From positions 74,355,046 through 74,419,045 of the forward strand of contig NC_065884.2 in NCBI RefSeq assembly GCF_932274485.2: 64,000 nucleotides of DNA. Reading direction: 5' to 3'. Of the stretch, positions 12,330 through 22,696 are shown in pieces. The notes beneath the pieces were generated by a model. It saw only the letters and a program-made list of their open reading frames with translations, had not been told where the DNA came from and ran no database searches. The stretch is from Patella vulgata (Eukaryota > Mollusca > Gastropoda > Patellidae). The translations under genes and the position numbers were made by a program. The first letter of the stretch is position 1. Every line of letters begins with the position of its first letter.

Positions 12330-13315
12330 TTATACTATTTGTTATTATTGAATAAAGTCTTACATATATCTGAATATATTAAAGATACGGGTGGTTATAA
12401 AACTAAAATAGATAGAATTAACAAGTATAATGTTTTCATATTATATGCGTTTACATATTATATTCAATATGAAAACCCAGTTCAATATTATAATATAGAA
12501 TATCTCTACGATTACATTTGACGTAATGAGGTATAGTCTGTTAAATTTATATCTCTGTCTATATATTTGGTTTCTAATTCATTTTCGAGATCTTTTAATT
12601 CATTTCTAGATTCCTTATTTTTAGTTTTACAATAACTTATTGTTTTCCCTCTTTTCTTATTTTGTAATTTGGATTTATATTCTTCTAGTGCTCAGTTTAT
12701 TAGTAGTTTATATTCATCATCTTCCAAAATTGAGTTATTTATTTTCCAATAACTGCTACCCTTTTCATTCGGGTTTATTTAAAATTTGATGATCTCTACA
12801 TTTAATAACTATATTATTTTTACATACATTTATCTGAGGATACAAATCCTTTGATACCAATAATAAATCAATCCTACTATATTATGACTGGTCAGTTCTA
12901 CGTCATGTAAATTGTTGTTTTTCTTTATTTAGAGTTCTCCAAATATCAATTAATTTATTAGCTTTTAATATATTTTTAAAACTTTTAGAAAGTTTAGAAA
13001 TTACTCCCCCGAATGTTTATTTTTCCTATCCTGTGTATAGCTAAAGTATCGTTAAAGTCACCACCTGCAATTAAAATTCCCTTGGAATTTTGTTTTATTA
13101 TCTTATTTATCTTTTTAAAAACGTATTTCTTCTTTTCTTTTGATTTGGTGCATAAACACATATTAATGTGAATATAACATCTTCAAAATGAATACTTAAT
13201 AATATAAACCTCCCTTCATTATCCATATATTCATCCATAAGTTCAAAATTTACTGAATTCTTGATTATCATTGCAACTAAACCTTTTAATCTTTCATTAG
13301 AACTCCAATTATTAC
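12330..13315 (-). mobile_element. LINE fossil: endonuclease region (L1/Tx1-like)
   Basis: The reverse strand from 13310 encodes an apurinic-type endonuclease: LKGLVAMIIKNS, ICVYAPNQKKRR, then ILIAGGDFNDTL with the GDFN catalytic block. Further on come SSYWKINNSILEDDEY and NLTDYTSLR, phrasing typical of L1/Tx1-group ORF2 between endonuclease and RT. Many stops and shifts. The RT of this element is absent; at 13316 it abuts a different LINE in the opposite orientation. Confidence 0.7.
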
Positions 13316-14430
13316 TTGATATTTGGAAGACTTCTCATATCATTGCAGTGTATAAAGGAAAGGGTGATCCGCATTTCCCTGACAACTAGAGACCAATTAA
13401 CATGCTCATTATGTAAAATACTAGAGAAAATCTTATTCAAAAATCTTTATAATTTTATAAAAGAAAATAACCTGTTATATAAGTATCAGGATCTGCTTCC
13501 CAACCAAACGAATCTACTATAAATAACTTTTAGAAATTTATGATGTTATAATAAGTAATCTAATCGATTTATATTTTGTGATGTATCAAAAGCGTTTGAT
13601 AAAGTTTGGCATGAAGGTTTATTGTCTAAATTAAAACAATATGGAATTAATCAAATATTTTGTAAATGGATCGAACACTATTTAAGTCATAGACAACAAT
13701 AGAAGGTTTCAAATCAAATTATTTTCATACCGATTCTGGAGTCCCCCAAGGAAGTGTACTGGGTCCGTTTTTATATAACTAACAACATACGACTATTCGC
13801 CGATGATACTCCACTTCTTACCATTATTCATAATGGTCCTCTAAGTAGCGCGAACTCTATAACTACAGATCTGAATATTATCTCATCGTGGGCTAAACAG
13901 TGGTGTGTAACTTGTATTAACCAAAATAAAACCCAAAATATTATTTTTACTAGGAAAAATACAATTTATCCAGGGGTTATCTTCGAAAATACAAAAGTTG
14001 AAAAACGTATATACAAATTGTCATTTGAGATTAAGATTTCAGTCTAATGCATTATGGTCAAATCGTATTTCAAATATAAACCAGAAATCTTGCGGTCGAC
14101 TAAGTATTGTGAGTATACTGAAATATAAAATTAATAAAATATATCTTGTTTTTTATTCGCATGAGTTTAGAATATGCTGATATTGTATGTAGTAACTGTT
14201 CAGTGAAAGATTCTGACCTATATTAGAAAGGTAGAATAATAACTGACCTTAGAAGAAATTCATCTGAAACAATTTATACAAAGAACTTGGGTGGGAATCA
14301 CTGTCTGATCGTAGTATAAAACACAAATTAATATATCTATATAAAATAAAGAATTCAAATTTGAATCTTAAAAACGCAGATTTGATGGATGTATATCTAC
14401 GGAATGTCTCCAAAACTCATTTGATTAAAT
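13316..14430 (+). mobile_element. LINE fossil: reverse transcriptase region
   Basis: Forward frames contain VYKGKGDPHFPDN, KILEKILFKNLYNFIKENN, FCDVSKAFDKVWHEGLL, LFADDTPLL (the DD motif) and, further on, LYKELGWESLSDRSIKHKL. These are RT fingers, palm and downstream segments of a Jockey/CR1-style LINE, broken by stops and frame changes. The C-terminal part seems to continue at 15240 beyond an inserted repeat patch. Confidence 0.75.
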
Positions 14431-14840
14431 ACGATGTCTAAAACAAACTTAGAATATCATAAATGGGGATGCCTGAGCAGTGGATTCACATAAAACACTG
14501 CTCTTTCTCCTTGTATACTGATACGAGTTTTAGAACACTGATTTAATCAAATGTGTTTTGGAGACATTCTGCAGATATACATGATTAAAATCATTATTTT
14601 TCAGATTGATTCAAGTCTCATTATTGAAAAACGAGTAGCTCCCAAATATCAATAAACGAGGAGAAAGTGCAGTTTTTATGTGAATCCACTGCTCAGGTAT
14701 CCTCATTGATGATATCTTTTTTTCGTGTTAGAAACCGTATTTAATCAAATGTGTTTGGGGGACATTTTGTAGCTGTACATCCCTCAAATCTGTTTTTTTG
14801 AGATTCAAGTTTGCATATCGAAAAACGAAAATCGAGCTAT
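14340..14840. repeat. Nested direct and inverted repeat patch
   Basis: A ~100-bp module with 'tttaatcaaatgtgtttt' and 'gagacattctg' occurs in direct orientation near 14540 and 14737 and inverted near 14385-14445. A second module, 'gtggattcacataaaa' near 14480, is inverted near 14670 ('ttttatgtgaatccac'). The patch can fold on itself and interrupts the LINE fossil. Unit 2 keeps only its right-hand half. Confidence 0.7.
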
Positions 14841-15044
14841 ATTTTCACTGCCAGGATATTAACCTAGCCGAGGTTGATATGATAGAGAACACGCGGGCAG
14901 ATGCAAACACGCAGACATGAATAACCGATCTAAATATGCCGATAAGTATGCCGTCTATATTGGTGCTGAATGCTACAAACTGTACCATCAAAGTTTTTAA
15001 TTGTCAAAAGAATAAAAATTTATTTCTGTGTTCTTTGTATTATT

Positions 15045-15212
15045 TCGATCATCAGCGGTTGATATGAACCGAATATATCAATGATTATCAACCTTCCTAA
15101 CGTCATCAGCGGTTGATATGAACCGAATATATCAACCTTCCTAACGTCATGATAGGCTGATATGAAACGAATATATCCACCTGAGATGACGTCATGACAG
15201 ATTGATATGAAC
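15045..15212. repeat. ~46-bp tandem repeat
   Basis: Three to four units built around 'ggttgatatgaaccgaatat' plus 'caaccttcctaacgtcat'. The last units are more diverged ('ggctgatatgaaacga', 'agattgatatgaa'). Present again in unit 2 at 19785-19952. Confidence 0.8.
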
Positions 15213-15239
15213 ATCAAAGAAAGAAAAAACTACCGCCAG

Positions 15240-15870
15240 TTGTATATATTATACTACTGGAAAAAGGGAAGAGAATATTACCCATTGTCAATTAAGAAAT
15301 AAAGCTAGTAGCTTAATTAATCACTTATTCCACCATTTTCTGAGTGAAACAGGTGTGCCCTAGGTGTAACGAAGATAATTGCCATTATTTTTTCATATGT
15401 CCAGCCTACTCTGCCCCAAGAATATTTCCCACCAGCTTAATATGTTACAATTCATCTAATGGCAACACCAATCTTTCAGATGATACAAATTCTAACGTAT
15501 TTATAAAAGATAGCAAGGGGTTTTAAAGCTTTAATTATTAAACCTATATTTACATTATGTAATATTTTTCTATTTTTATAACCTAAAATATAAATCTAAT
15601 ATATGTATATATCTAACCATTACACTCCAAGAAATGTATATATGTTACTATTTTCATAACCTTAAATGTAAATATAATATATATCTAAACATCACACTCC
15701 AATGTTATATGTTTATTACTCACTACCTATATATATGTCCACCACTGTTTATAGTAAACATAAGATTAAACTATTTAATATATTGGAGAGAACTTATATA
15801 GGCCTTTGCCTGTTGTTCAATTCAATTAAGTTTATTGAATAAAATATTATTAAACTACACAGAGAATATA
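15240..15870 (+). mobile_element. LINE fossil: C-terminal zinc-finger-like region and 3' UTR
   Basis: Carries a LINE C-terminal signature, VCPRCNEDNCHYFFICPAYS, with CxxC then H..C spacing, preceded by HCQLRNKASSL. It is followed by AT-rich 3' UTR and an end near 15865 with 'tgaataaaatattattaaa'. A related end ('tgaataaaatattgttaaa') occurs near 27420 and 54555. Probably the tail of the RT fossil at 13316-14430. Confidence 0.65.
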
Positions 15871-16037
15871 AGTATCGCAACACCGGACTGTATGGTTAAA
15901 CTTTCAAGAGAAATTAATTACGTAAATATGTAAAAGTGAAATAAATATTTTGACGTAGTCTGTTCGTCATAAATAACAATGAAATCTGTCGATACAGCAT
16001 CTGGCGGAGAGAGAGAGAGACAGAGAGAGAGAGAGAG

Positions 16038-16282
16038 ATGGGGTTTAACGTCCACTCGTCACAAACTAGGTCATTTCGGGACTAACATATGGTTTAATTT
16101 TATTTCAATAATTCGCTTGCGCGTAGGGGTTTTTAGCAGTGGGAGGAAACCGGATGACCCGGAGAAAACCCACGAGGTTGGAGACAGGGGATCCTTGTCA
16201 CGTACAACCGGGGATTCGAAACCACGCCAGTTGACTCAATGACGGGCCTTATGATACAGCGCGTACGTGCTAACCATTCGTA
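16038..16282 (-). repeat. SINE B, near full length (tRNA-like head, V-type core)
   Basis: Reads on the minus strand. A tRNA-like head near 16282-16205 has an A-box-like 'tggttagcacgtacgcgc' and a B-box-like 'ggtttcgaatccccgg'. The central core is 'gggttttctccgggt' followed by 'ccggtttcctcccac'. The tail is 'gacgttaaaccccat' ending in (TC)n. The core resembles the V-SINE/DANA central domain known from vertebrates (from memory). The (GA)n run on the plus strand creates the Arg/Glu-repeat open frame at 15979, which is not a gene. Confidence 0.8.
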
Positions 16283-16350
16283 CTGTAAGATAACATTATC
16301 TATAAGTGCATTTTGGTGATACTCTGTTTCCTTTTGTTGTCGATATTCTG

Positions 16351-16565
16351 AAATGAAATGGGGTTTAACGTTCTACTGCTCTGCTCCGTACTGGGCTAAT
16401 GGAGACCGACATACGCCATACAGTGTGCTATGAGGGAAATTTTGACCGGACAGCACTATGGCCTACTCTTATATCGAATTACAACTGACAAGGGATCTTT
16501 TACGTGCACGCCAATGTGTACACGGGAACTCGTGTTTTCGTCCTATCCGAACGATGCCGATAATC
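16351..16565 (-). repeat. SINE A, near full length
   Basis: Plus-strand sequence starts 'aaatgaaatggggtttaacg' and continues with 'gggctaatggagaccgacat', 'gccatacagtgtgcta', 'tatatcgaatta' and 'ttttacgtgcacgccaatg'. In element orientation it ends with the same GACGTTAAACCCCATTTC tail as SINE B. A 71-bp stretch just beyond (from 'cgtcctatccgaacgatg') is tandemly repeated twice, 16549-16690. Confidence 0.8.
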
Positions 16566-16848
16566 TAATTTAAAAATAGTTCTATGTTGTTTTGTTTGTT
16601 TTTTTTGTATTTTCGTCCTATCCGAACGATGCCGATAATCTAATTTAAAAATAGTTCTATGTTGTTTTGTTTGTTTTTTTTGTATTTTAAATTATTTACT
16701 TCCTTGTTTTAAATCGAATATATTTACGTATGTCTATTTTATATTATGCTTCTTTGTTGCATATAAAAATAGTTCAATATTTTTATTGTATTTTAAAATA
16801 CTTACTTCCTTGTTTTCATGTTTATTTTATATCAATGAGAAATGAGAA

Positions 16849-17000
16849 ATGGGGTTTAAACGTCCACTCGACACAAACTAGGTCATTTCGGGACTAACAC
16901 ATGGTTTAATTTTATTTCAATAATTCGCTTGCGCGTAGGGGTCTTTAGCAGTGGGAGGAAACCGGAGGACCCGGAGAAAATCCACAATGTTGGACCCCCC
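16849..17000 (-). repeat. SINE B, head-truncated
   Basis: Same core and tail as the 16038 copy. The tRNA-like head is lost, and the element ends at a poly-C/poly-A tract near 17000. Confidence 0.75.
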
Positions 17001-17420
17001 CCCCCCCAAAAAAAAAAACCCCAACATAATTATGGTGAAAAATGAGACATATTATAAATTTATCTATATTAAAGATACATTATGGGAGATTAATTAAAGA
17101 GCTGGAAGTTCTCACTATAATACTTAAAAACTAGATAATGTAAAGGGAATTTGATGAAAATTTCAATCAAATTGATCCACCATGAAAAGAGAATTAGTCG
17201 ATTGAAATTCGGCCTAGCCTCGATCATCATTACTAAAGTCGGTAGAATAAAAAAATATAGTCTCGATTATTCATTTCATGATTAAAACATGAACGAAAGT
17301 TAAGCAGCAAATCGGATCATAATCCAATAAATATCGCAGGCTAGCTTGATATCGAGCGTTGATTATGGTCTGGATAAGTTAATTAATGTCTAATTAATTG
17401 GCTCTTGCATAATTTATGTT

Positions 17421-17626
17421 TAATATTTGTGACTTTCATTCGTCTGTCTGTTTTTCCGTCTGCCTATCTGTCTGTTTAGTGTTGGTGGCTATAATAGCGC
17501 CGTTCCGAGGCTGAAATTTAGTGTAAAGAGGTAGTTTGGACCGGGGAATAACATAGGCTATGTCGCTTCCTGTTTTGTTTGGAGTTATACTACTTTCAAA
17601 CCGTGCAGCGCCGGGTCATCCGCTAG
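17421..17626 (+). mobile_element. Helitron-like non-autonomous element (candidate)
   Basis: Starts near 'taatatttgtgact', followed by TCTG-rich sequence, and ends 'gcgccgggtcatccgctag' before T. The 3' CTAG|T end preceded by a small GC hairpin fits Helitron 3' ends. Five copies in the window share this layout (17421, 22359, 40175 inverted, 52199, 57787); the best 5' end reads TCTCTACTAA. No Rep/helicase gene is present, so assignment is inference. Confidence 0.5.
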
Positions 17627-17758
17627 TATGTAGATACAAACATGATTTCTGTGCTAAAATTATATTTGAAATGTGTTTAACCGGTTCTATCACATGTGGG
17701 ATAATGGCTGGGACCACTTTATTATAATTAAATGAAAAACATGTTTTCTTAAAGATTA

Positions 17759-17812
17759 TATATACTATTCAAAAAACGTAGGGGATATTTGATTTTTAAG
17801 TGTTATTAAAGT
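17759..17812. mobile_element. Tc1/mariner end fragment at duplication junction
   Basis: The first ~54 bp of the transposon at 22697-24235, ending abruptly at 'ttattaaagt' where unit 2 begins. It carries one TIR and no gene. It marks the breakpoint of the tandem duplication. Confidence 0.9.
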
Positions 17813-17868
17813 GAATATATACCTACATACAGATACCTGTATATAGAAAGTCTACCAGCTACTCAGTG

Positions 17869-18854
17869 TTATACTATTTGTTATTATTGAATAAAGTCTT
17901 ACATATATCTGAATATATTAAAGATACGGGTGGTTATAAAACTAAAATAGATAGAATTAACAAGTATAATGTTTTCATATTATATGCGTTTACATATTAT
18001 ATTCAATATGAAAACCCAGTTCAATATTATAGTATAGAATATCTCTACGATTACATTTGACGTAATGAGGTATAGTCTGTTAAATTTATATCTCTGTCTA
18101 TATATTTGGTTTCTAATTCATTTTCGAGATCTTTTAATTCATTTCTAGATTCCTTATTTTTAGTTTTACAATAACTTATTGTTTTCCCTCTTTTCTTATT
18201 TTGTAATTTGGATTTATATTCTTCTAGTACTCAGTTTATTAGTAGTTTATATTCATCATCTTCCAAAATTGAGTTATTTATTTTCCAATAACTGCTACCC
18301 TTTTCATTCGGGTTTATTTAAAATTTGATGATCTCTACATTTAATAACTATATTATTTTTACATACATTTATCTGAGGATACAAATCCTTTGATACCAAT
18401 AATAAATCAATCCTACTATATTATGACTGGTCAGTTCTACGTCATGTAAATTGTTGTTTTTCTTTATTTAGGGTTCTCCAAATATCAATTAATTTATTAG
18501 CTTTTAATATATTTTTAAAACTTTTAGAAAGTTTAGAAATTACTCCCCCGAATGTTTATTTTTCCTATCCTGTGTATAGCTAAAGTATCGTTAAAGTCAC
18601 CACCTGCAATTAAAATTCCCTTGGAATTTTGTTTTATTATCTTATTTATCTTTTTAAAAACGTATTTCTTCTTTTCTTTTGATTTGGTGCATAAACACAT
18701 ATTAATGTGAATATAACATCTTCAAAATGAATACTTAATAATATAAACCTCCCTTCATTATCCATATATTCATCCATAAGTTCAAAATTTACTGAATTCT
18801 TGATTATCATTGCAACTAAACCTTTTAATCTTTCATTAGAACTCCAATTATTAC
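17869..18854 (-). mobile_element. LINE endonuclease fossil, unit 2 copy
   Basis: Duplicate of 12330-13315 with only isolated base differences. It carries the same ICVYAPNQKK and GGDFNDTL remnants on the minus strand. Confidence 0.7.
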
Positions 18855-19296
18855 TTGATATTTGGAAGACTTCTCATATCATTGCAGTGTATAAAGGAAA
18901 GGGTGATCCGCATTTCCCTGACAACTAGAGACCAATTAACATGCTCATTATGTAAAATACTAGAGAAAATCTTATTCAAAAATCTTTATAATTTTATAAA
19001 AGAAAATAACCTGTTATATAAGTATCAGGATCTGCTTCCCAACCAAACGAATCTACTATAAATAACTTTTAGAAATTTATGATGTTATAATAAGTAATCT
19101 AATCGATTTATATTTTGTGATGTATCAAAAGCGTTTGATAAAGTTTGGCATGAAGGTTTATTGTCTAAATTAAAACAATATGGAATTAATCAAATATTTT
19201 GTAAATGGATCGAACACTATTTAAGTCATAGACAACAATAGAAGGTTTCAAATCAAATTATTTTCATACCGATTCTGGAGTCCCCCAAGGAAGTGT
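18855..19296 (+). mobile_element. LINE RT fossil, unit 2 copy, cut by deletion
   Basis: Duplicate of 13316-13757. It keeps the fingers and the SKAFDKVWHEGLL block and ends at the 799-bp deletion, so the ADD catalytic segment is gone. Confidence 0.75.
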
Positions 19297-19784
19297 TTTG
19301 GAGACATTCTGCAGATATACATGATTAAAATCATTATTTTTCAGATTGATTCAAGTCTCATTATTGAAAAACGAGTAGCTCCCAAATATCAATAAACGAG
19401 GAGAAAGTGCAGTTTTTATGTGAATCCACTGCTCAGGTATCCTCATTGATGATATCTTTTTTTCGTGTTAGAAACCGTATTTAATCAAATCTGTTTGGGG
19501 GACATTTTGTAGCTGTACATCCCTCAAATCTGTTTTTTTGAGATTCAAGTTTGCATATCGAAAAACGAAAATCGAGCTATATTTTCACTGCCAGGATATT
19601 AACCTAGCCGAGGTTGATATGATAGAGAACACGCGGGCAGATGCAAACACGCAGACATGAATAACCGATCTAAATATGCCGATAAGTATGCCGTCTATAT
19701 TGGTGCTGAATGCTACAAACTGTACCATCAAAGTTTTTAATTGTCAAAAGAATAAAAATTTATTTCTGTGTTCTTTGTATTATT

Positions 19785-19952
19785 TCGATCATCAGCGGTT
19801 GATATGAACCGAATATATCAATGATTATCAACCTTCCTAACGTCATCAGCGGTTGATATGAACCGAATATATCAACCTTCCTAACGTCATGATAGGTTGA
19901 TATGAAACGAATATATCCACCTGAGATGACGTCATGACAGATTGATATGAAC
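19785..19952. repeat. ~46-bp tandem repeat, unit 2 copy
   Basis: Copy of 15045-15212; one visible difference is 'ataggttgat' for 'ataggctgat'. Confidence 0.8.
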
Positions 19953-19979
19953 ATCAAAGAAAGAAAAAACTACCGCCAG

Positions 19980-20805
19980 TTGTATATATTATACTACTGG
20001 AAAAAGGGAAGAGAATATTACCCATTGTCAATTAAGAAATAAAGCTAGTAGCTTAATTAATCACTTATTCCACCATTTTCTGAGTGAAACAGGTGTGCCC
20101 TAGGTGTAACGAAGATAATTGCCATTATTTTTTCATATGTCCAGCCTACTCTGCCCCAAGAATATTTCCCACCAGCTTAATATGTTACAATTCATCTAAT
20201 GGCAACACCAATCTTTCAGATGATACAAATTCTAACGTATTTATAAAAGATAGCAAGGGGTTTTAAAGCTTTAATTATTAAACCTATATTTACATTATGT
20301 AATATTTTTCTATTTTTATAACCTAAAATATAAATCTAATATATGTATATATCTAACCATTACACTCCAAGAAATGTTACAATTCATCTAATGGCAACAC
20401 CAATCTTTCAGATGATACAAATTCTAACGTATTTATAAAAGATAGCAAGGGGTTTTAAAGCTTTAATTATTAAACCTATATTTACATTATGTAATATTTT
20501 TCTATTTTTATAACCTAAAATATAAATCTAATATATGTATATATCTAACCATTACACTCCAAGAAATGTATATATGTTACTATTTTCATAACCTTAAATG
20601 TAAATATAATATATATCTAAACATCACACTCCAATGTTATATGTTTATTACTCACTACCTATATATATGTCCACCACTGTTTATAGTAAACATAAGATTA
20701 AACTATTTAATATATTGGAGAGAACTTATATAGGCCTTTGCCTGTTGTTCAATTCAATTAAGTTTATTGAATAAAATATTATTAAACTACACAGAGAATA
20801 TAAGT
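19980..20805 (+). mobile_element. LINE C-terminal/3' UTR fossil, unit 2 copy with internal duplication
   Basis: Copy of 15240-15870 with a 192-bp internal tandem duplication that repeats the segment around 'attcatctaatggcaac'. Confidence 0.7.
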
Positions 20806-20936
20806 ATCGCAACACCGGACTGTATGGTTAAACTTTCAAGAGAAATTAATTACGTAAATATGTAAAAGTGAAATAAATATTTTGACGTAGTCTGTTCGTC
20901 ATAAATAACAATGAAATCTGTCGATACAGCATCTGG

Positions 20937-20971
<35 letters not shown>

Positions 20972-20975
<4 letters not shown>

Positions 20976-21215
20976 GGGTTTAAGGTCCACTCGCCACAAA
21001 CTAGGTCATTTCGGGACTAACATATGGTTTAATTTTATTTCAATAATTCGCTTGCGCGTAGGGGTTTTTAGCAGTGGGAGGAAACCGGATGACCCGGAGA
21101 AAACCCACGAGGTTGGAGACAGGGGATCCTTGTCACGTACAACCGGGGATTCGAAACCACGCCAGTTGACTCAATGACGGGCCTTATGATACAGCGCGTA
21201 CGTGCTAACCATTCG
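20972..21215 (-). repeat. SINE B, unit 2 copy
   Basis: Duplicate of the 16038-16282 SINE B, with a longer (GA)n tail tract and a few base changes ('ggtttaaggtcc'). Confidence 0.8.
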
Positions 21216-21284
21216 TACTGTAAGATAACATTATCTATAAGTGCATTTTGGTGATACTCTGTTTCCTTTTGTTGTCGATATTCT

Positions 21285-21497
21285 GAAATGAAATGGGGTT
21301 TAACGTTCTACTGCTCTGCTCCGTACTGGGCTAATGGAGACCGACATACGCCATACAGTGTGCTATGAGGGAAATTTTGACCGGACAGCACTATGGCCTA
21401 CTCTTATATCGAATTACAACTGACAAGGGATCTTTTACGTGCACGCCAATGTGTACACGGGAACTCGTGTTTTCGTCCTATCCGAACGATGCCGATA
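21285..21497 (-). repeat. SINE A, unit 2 copy
   Basis: Duplicate of 16351-16565. It is also the left edge of the homology shared with the 51.8-kb block. Confidence 0.8.
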
Positions 21498-21783
21498 ATC
21501 TAATTTAAAAATAGTTCTATGTTGTTTTGTTTGTTTTTTTTTGTATTTTCGTCCTATCCGAACGATGCCGATAATCTAATTTAAAAATAGTTCTATGTTG
21601 TTTTGTTTGGTTTTTTTGTATTTTAAATTATTTACTTCCTTGTTTTAAATCGAATATATTTACGTATGTCTATTTTATATTATGCTTCTTTGTTGCATAT
21701 AAAAATAGTTCAATATTTTTATTGTATTTTAAAATACTTACTTCCTTGTTTTCATGTTTATTTTATATCAATGAGAAATGAGA

Positions 21784-21935
21784 AATGGGGTTTAAACGTC
21801 CACTCGACACAAACTAGGTCATTTCGGGACTAACACATGGTTTAATTTTATTTCAATAATTCGCTTGCGCGTAGGGGTCTTTAGCAGTGGGAGGAAACCG
21901 GAGGACCCGGAGAAAATCCACAATGTTGGACCACC
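21784..21935 (-). repeat. SINE B, head-truncated, unit 2 copy
   Basis: Duplicate of 16849-17000; it differs inside the poly-C/poly-A boundary. Confidence 0.75.
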
Positions 21936-22358
21936 CCGCCCCCCCCCAAAAAAAAAACCCAACATAATTATGGTGAAAAATGAGACATATTATAAATTTA
22001 TCTATATTAAAGATACATTATGGGAGATTAATTAAAGAGCTGGAAGTTCTCACTATAATACTTAAAAACTAGATAATGTAAAGGGAATTTGCTGAAAATT
22101 TCAATCAAATTGATCCACCATGAAAAGAGAATTAGTCGATTGAAATTCGGCCTAGCCTCGATCATCATTACTAAAGTCGGTAGAATAAAAAAATATAGTC
22201 TCGATTATTCATTTCATGATTAAAACATGAACGAAAGTTAAGCAGCAAATCGGATCATAATCCAATAAATATCGCAGGCTAGCTTGATATCGAGCGTTGA
22301 TTATGGTCTGGATAAGTTAATTAATGTCTAATTAATTGGCTCTTGCATAATTTATGTT

Positions 22359-22564
22359 TAATATTTGTGACTTTCATTCGTCTGTCTGTTTTTCCGTCTG
22401 CCTATCTGTCTGTTTAGTGTTGGTGGCTATAATAGCGCCGTTCCGAGGCTGAAATTTAGTGTAAAGAGGTAGTTTGGACCGGGGAGTAACATAGGCTATG
22501 TCGCTTCCTGTTTTGTTTGGAGTTATACTACTTTCAAACCGTGCAGCGCCGGGTCATCCGCTAG
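22359..22564 (+). mobile_element. Helitron-like non-autonomous element, unit 2 copy
   Basis: Duplicate of 17421-17626 ending in CTAG at 22561-22564. Confidence 0.5.
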
Positions 22565-22696
22565 TATGTAGATACAAACATGATTTCTGTGCTAAAATTA
22601 TATTTGAAATGTGTTTAACCGGTTCTATCACATGTGGGATAATGGCTGGGACCACTTTATTATAATTAAAAGAAAAACATGTTTTCTTAAAGATTA

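Larger units (their letters stand above)
12273..17812. repeat. Tandem duplication, unit 1 (~5.54 kb)
   Basis: Unit 1 begins 'tgaatatatacctatata' at 12273 and runs to 17812, where the same sequence starts again as unit 2. The units are nearly identical, with scattered single differences such as near 12492/18031 and 12696/18235. The right end of unit 1 is the first ~54 bp of the Tc1/mariner element that is complete at the end of unit 2. Contents: two opposed LINE fossils, a nested inverted-repeat patch, a 46-bp tandem repeat, three SINEs and a Helitron-like element. No host gene. Confidence 0.92.

Noticed and set aside
15979-16242. Open frames rich in Arg-Glu near 16.0 and 20.9 kb
   Set aside because: They are the (GA)n tail and body of SINE B read in one frame.
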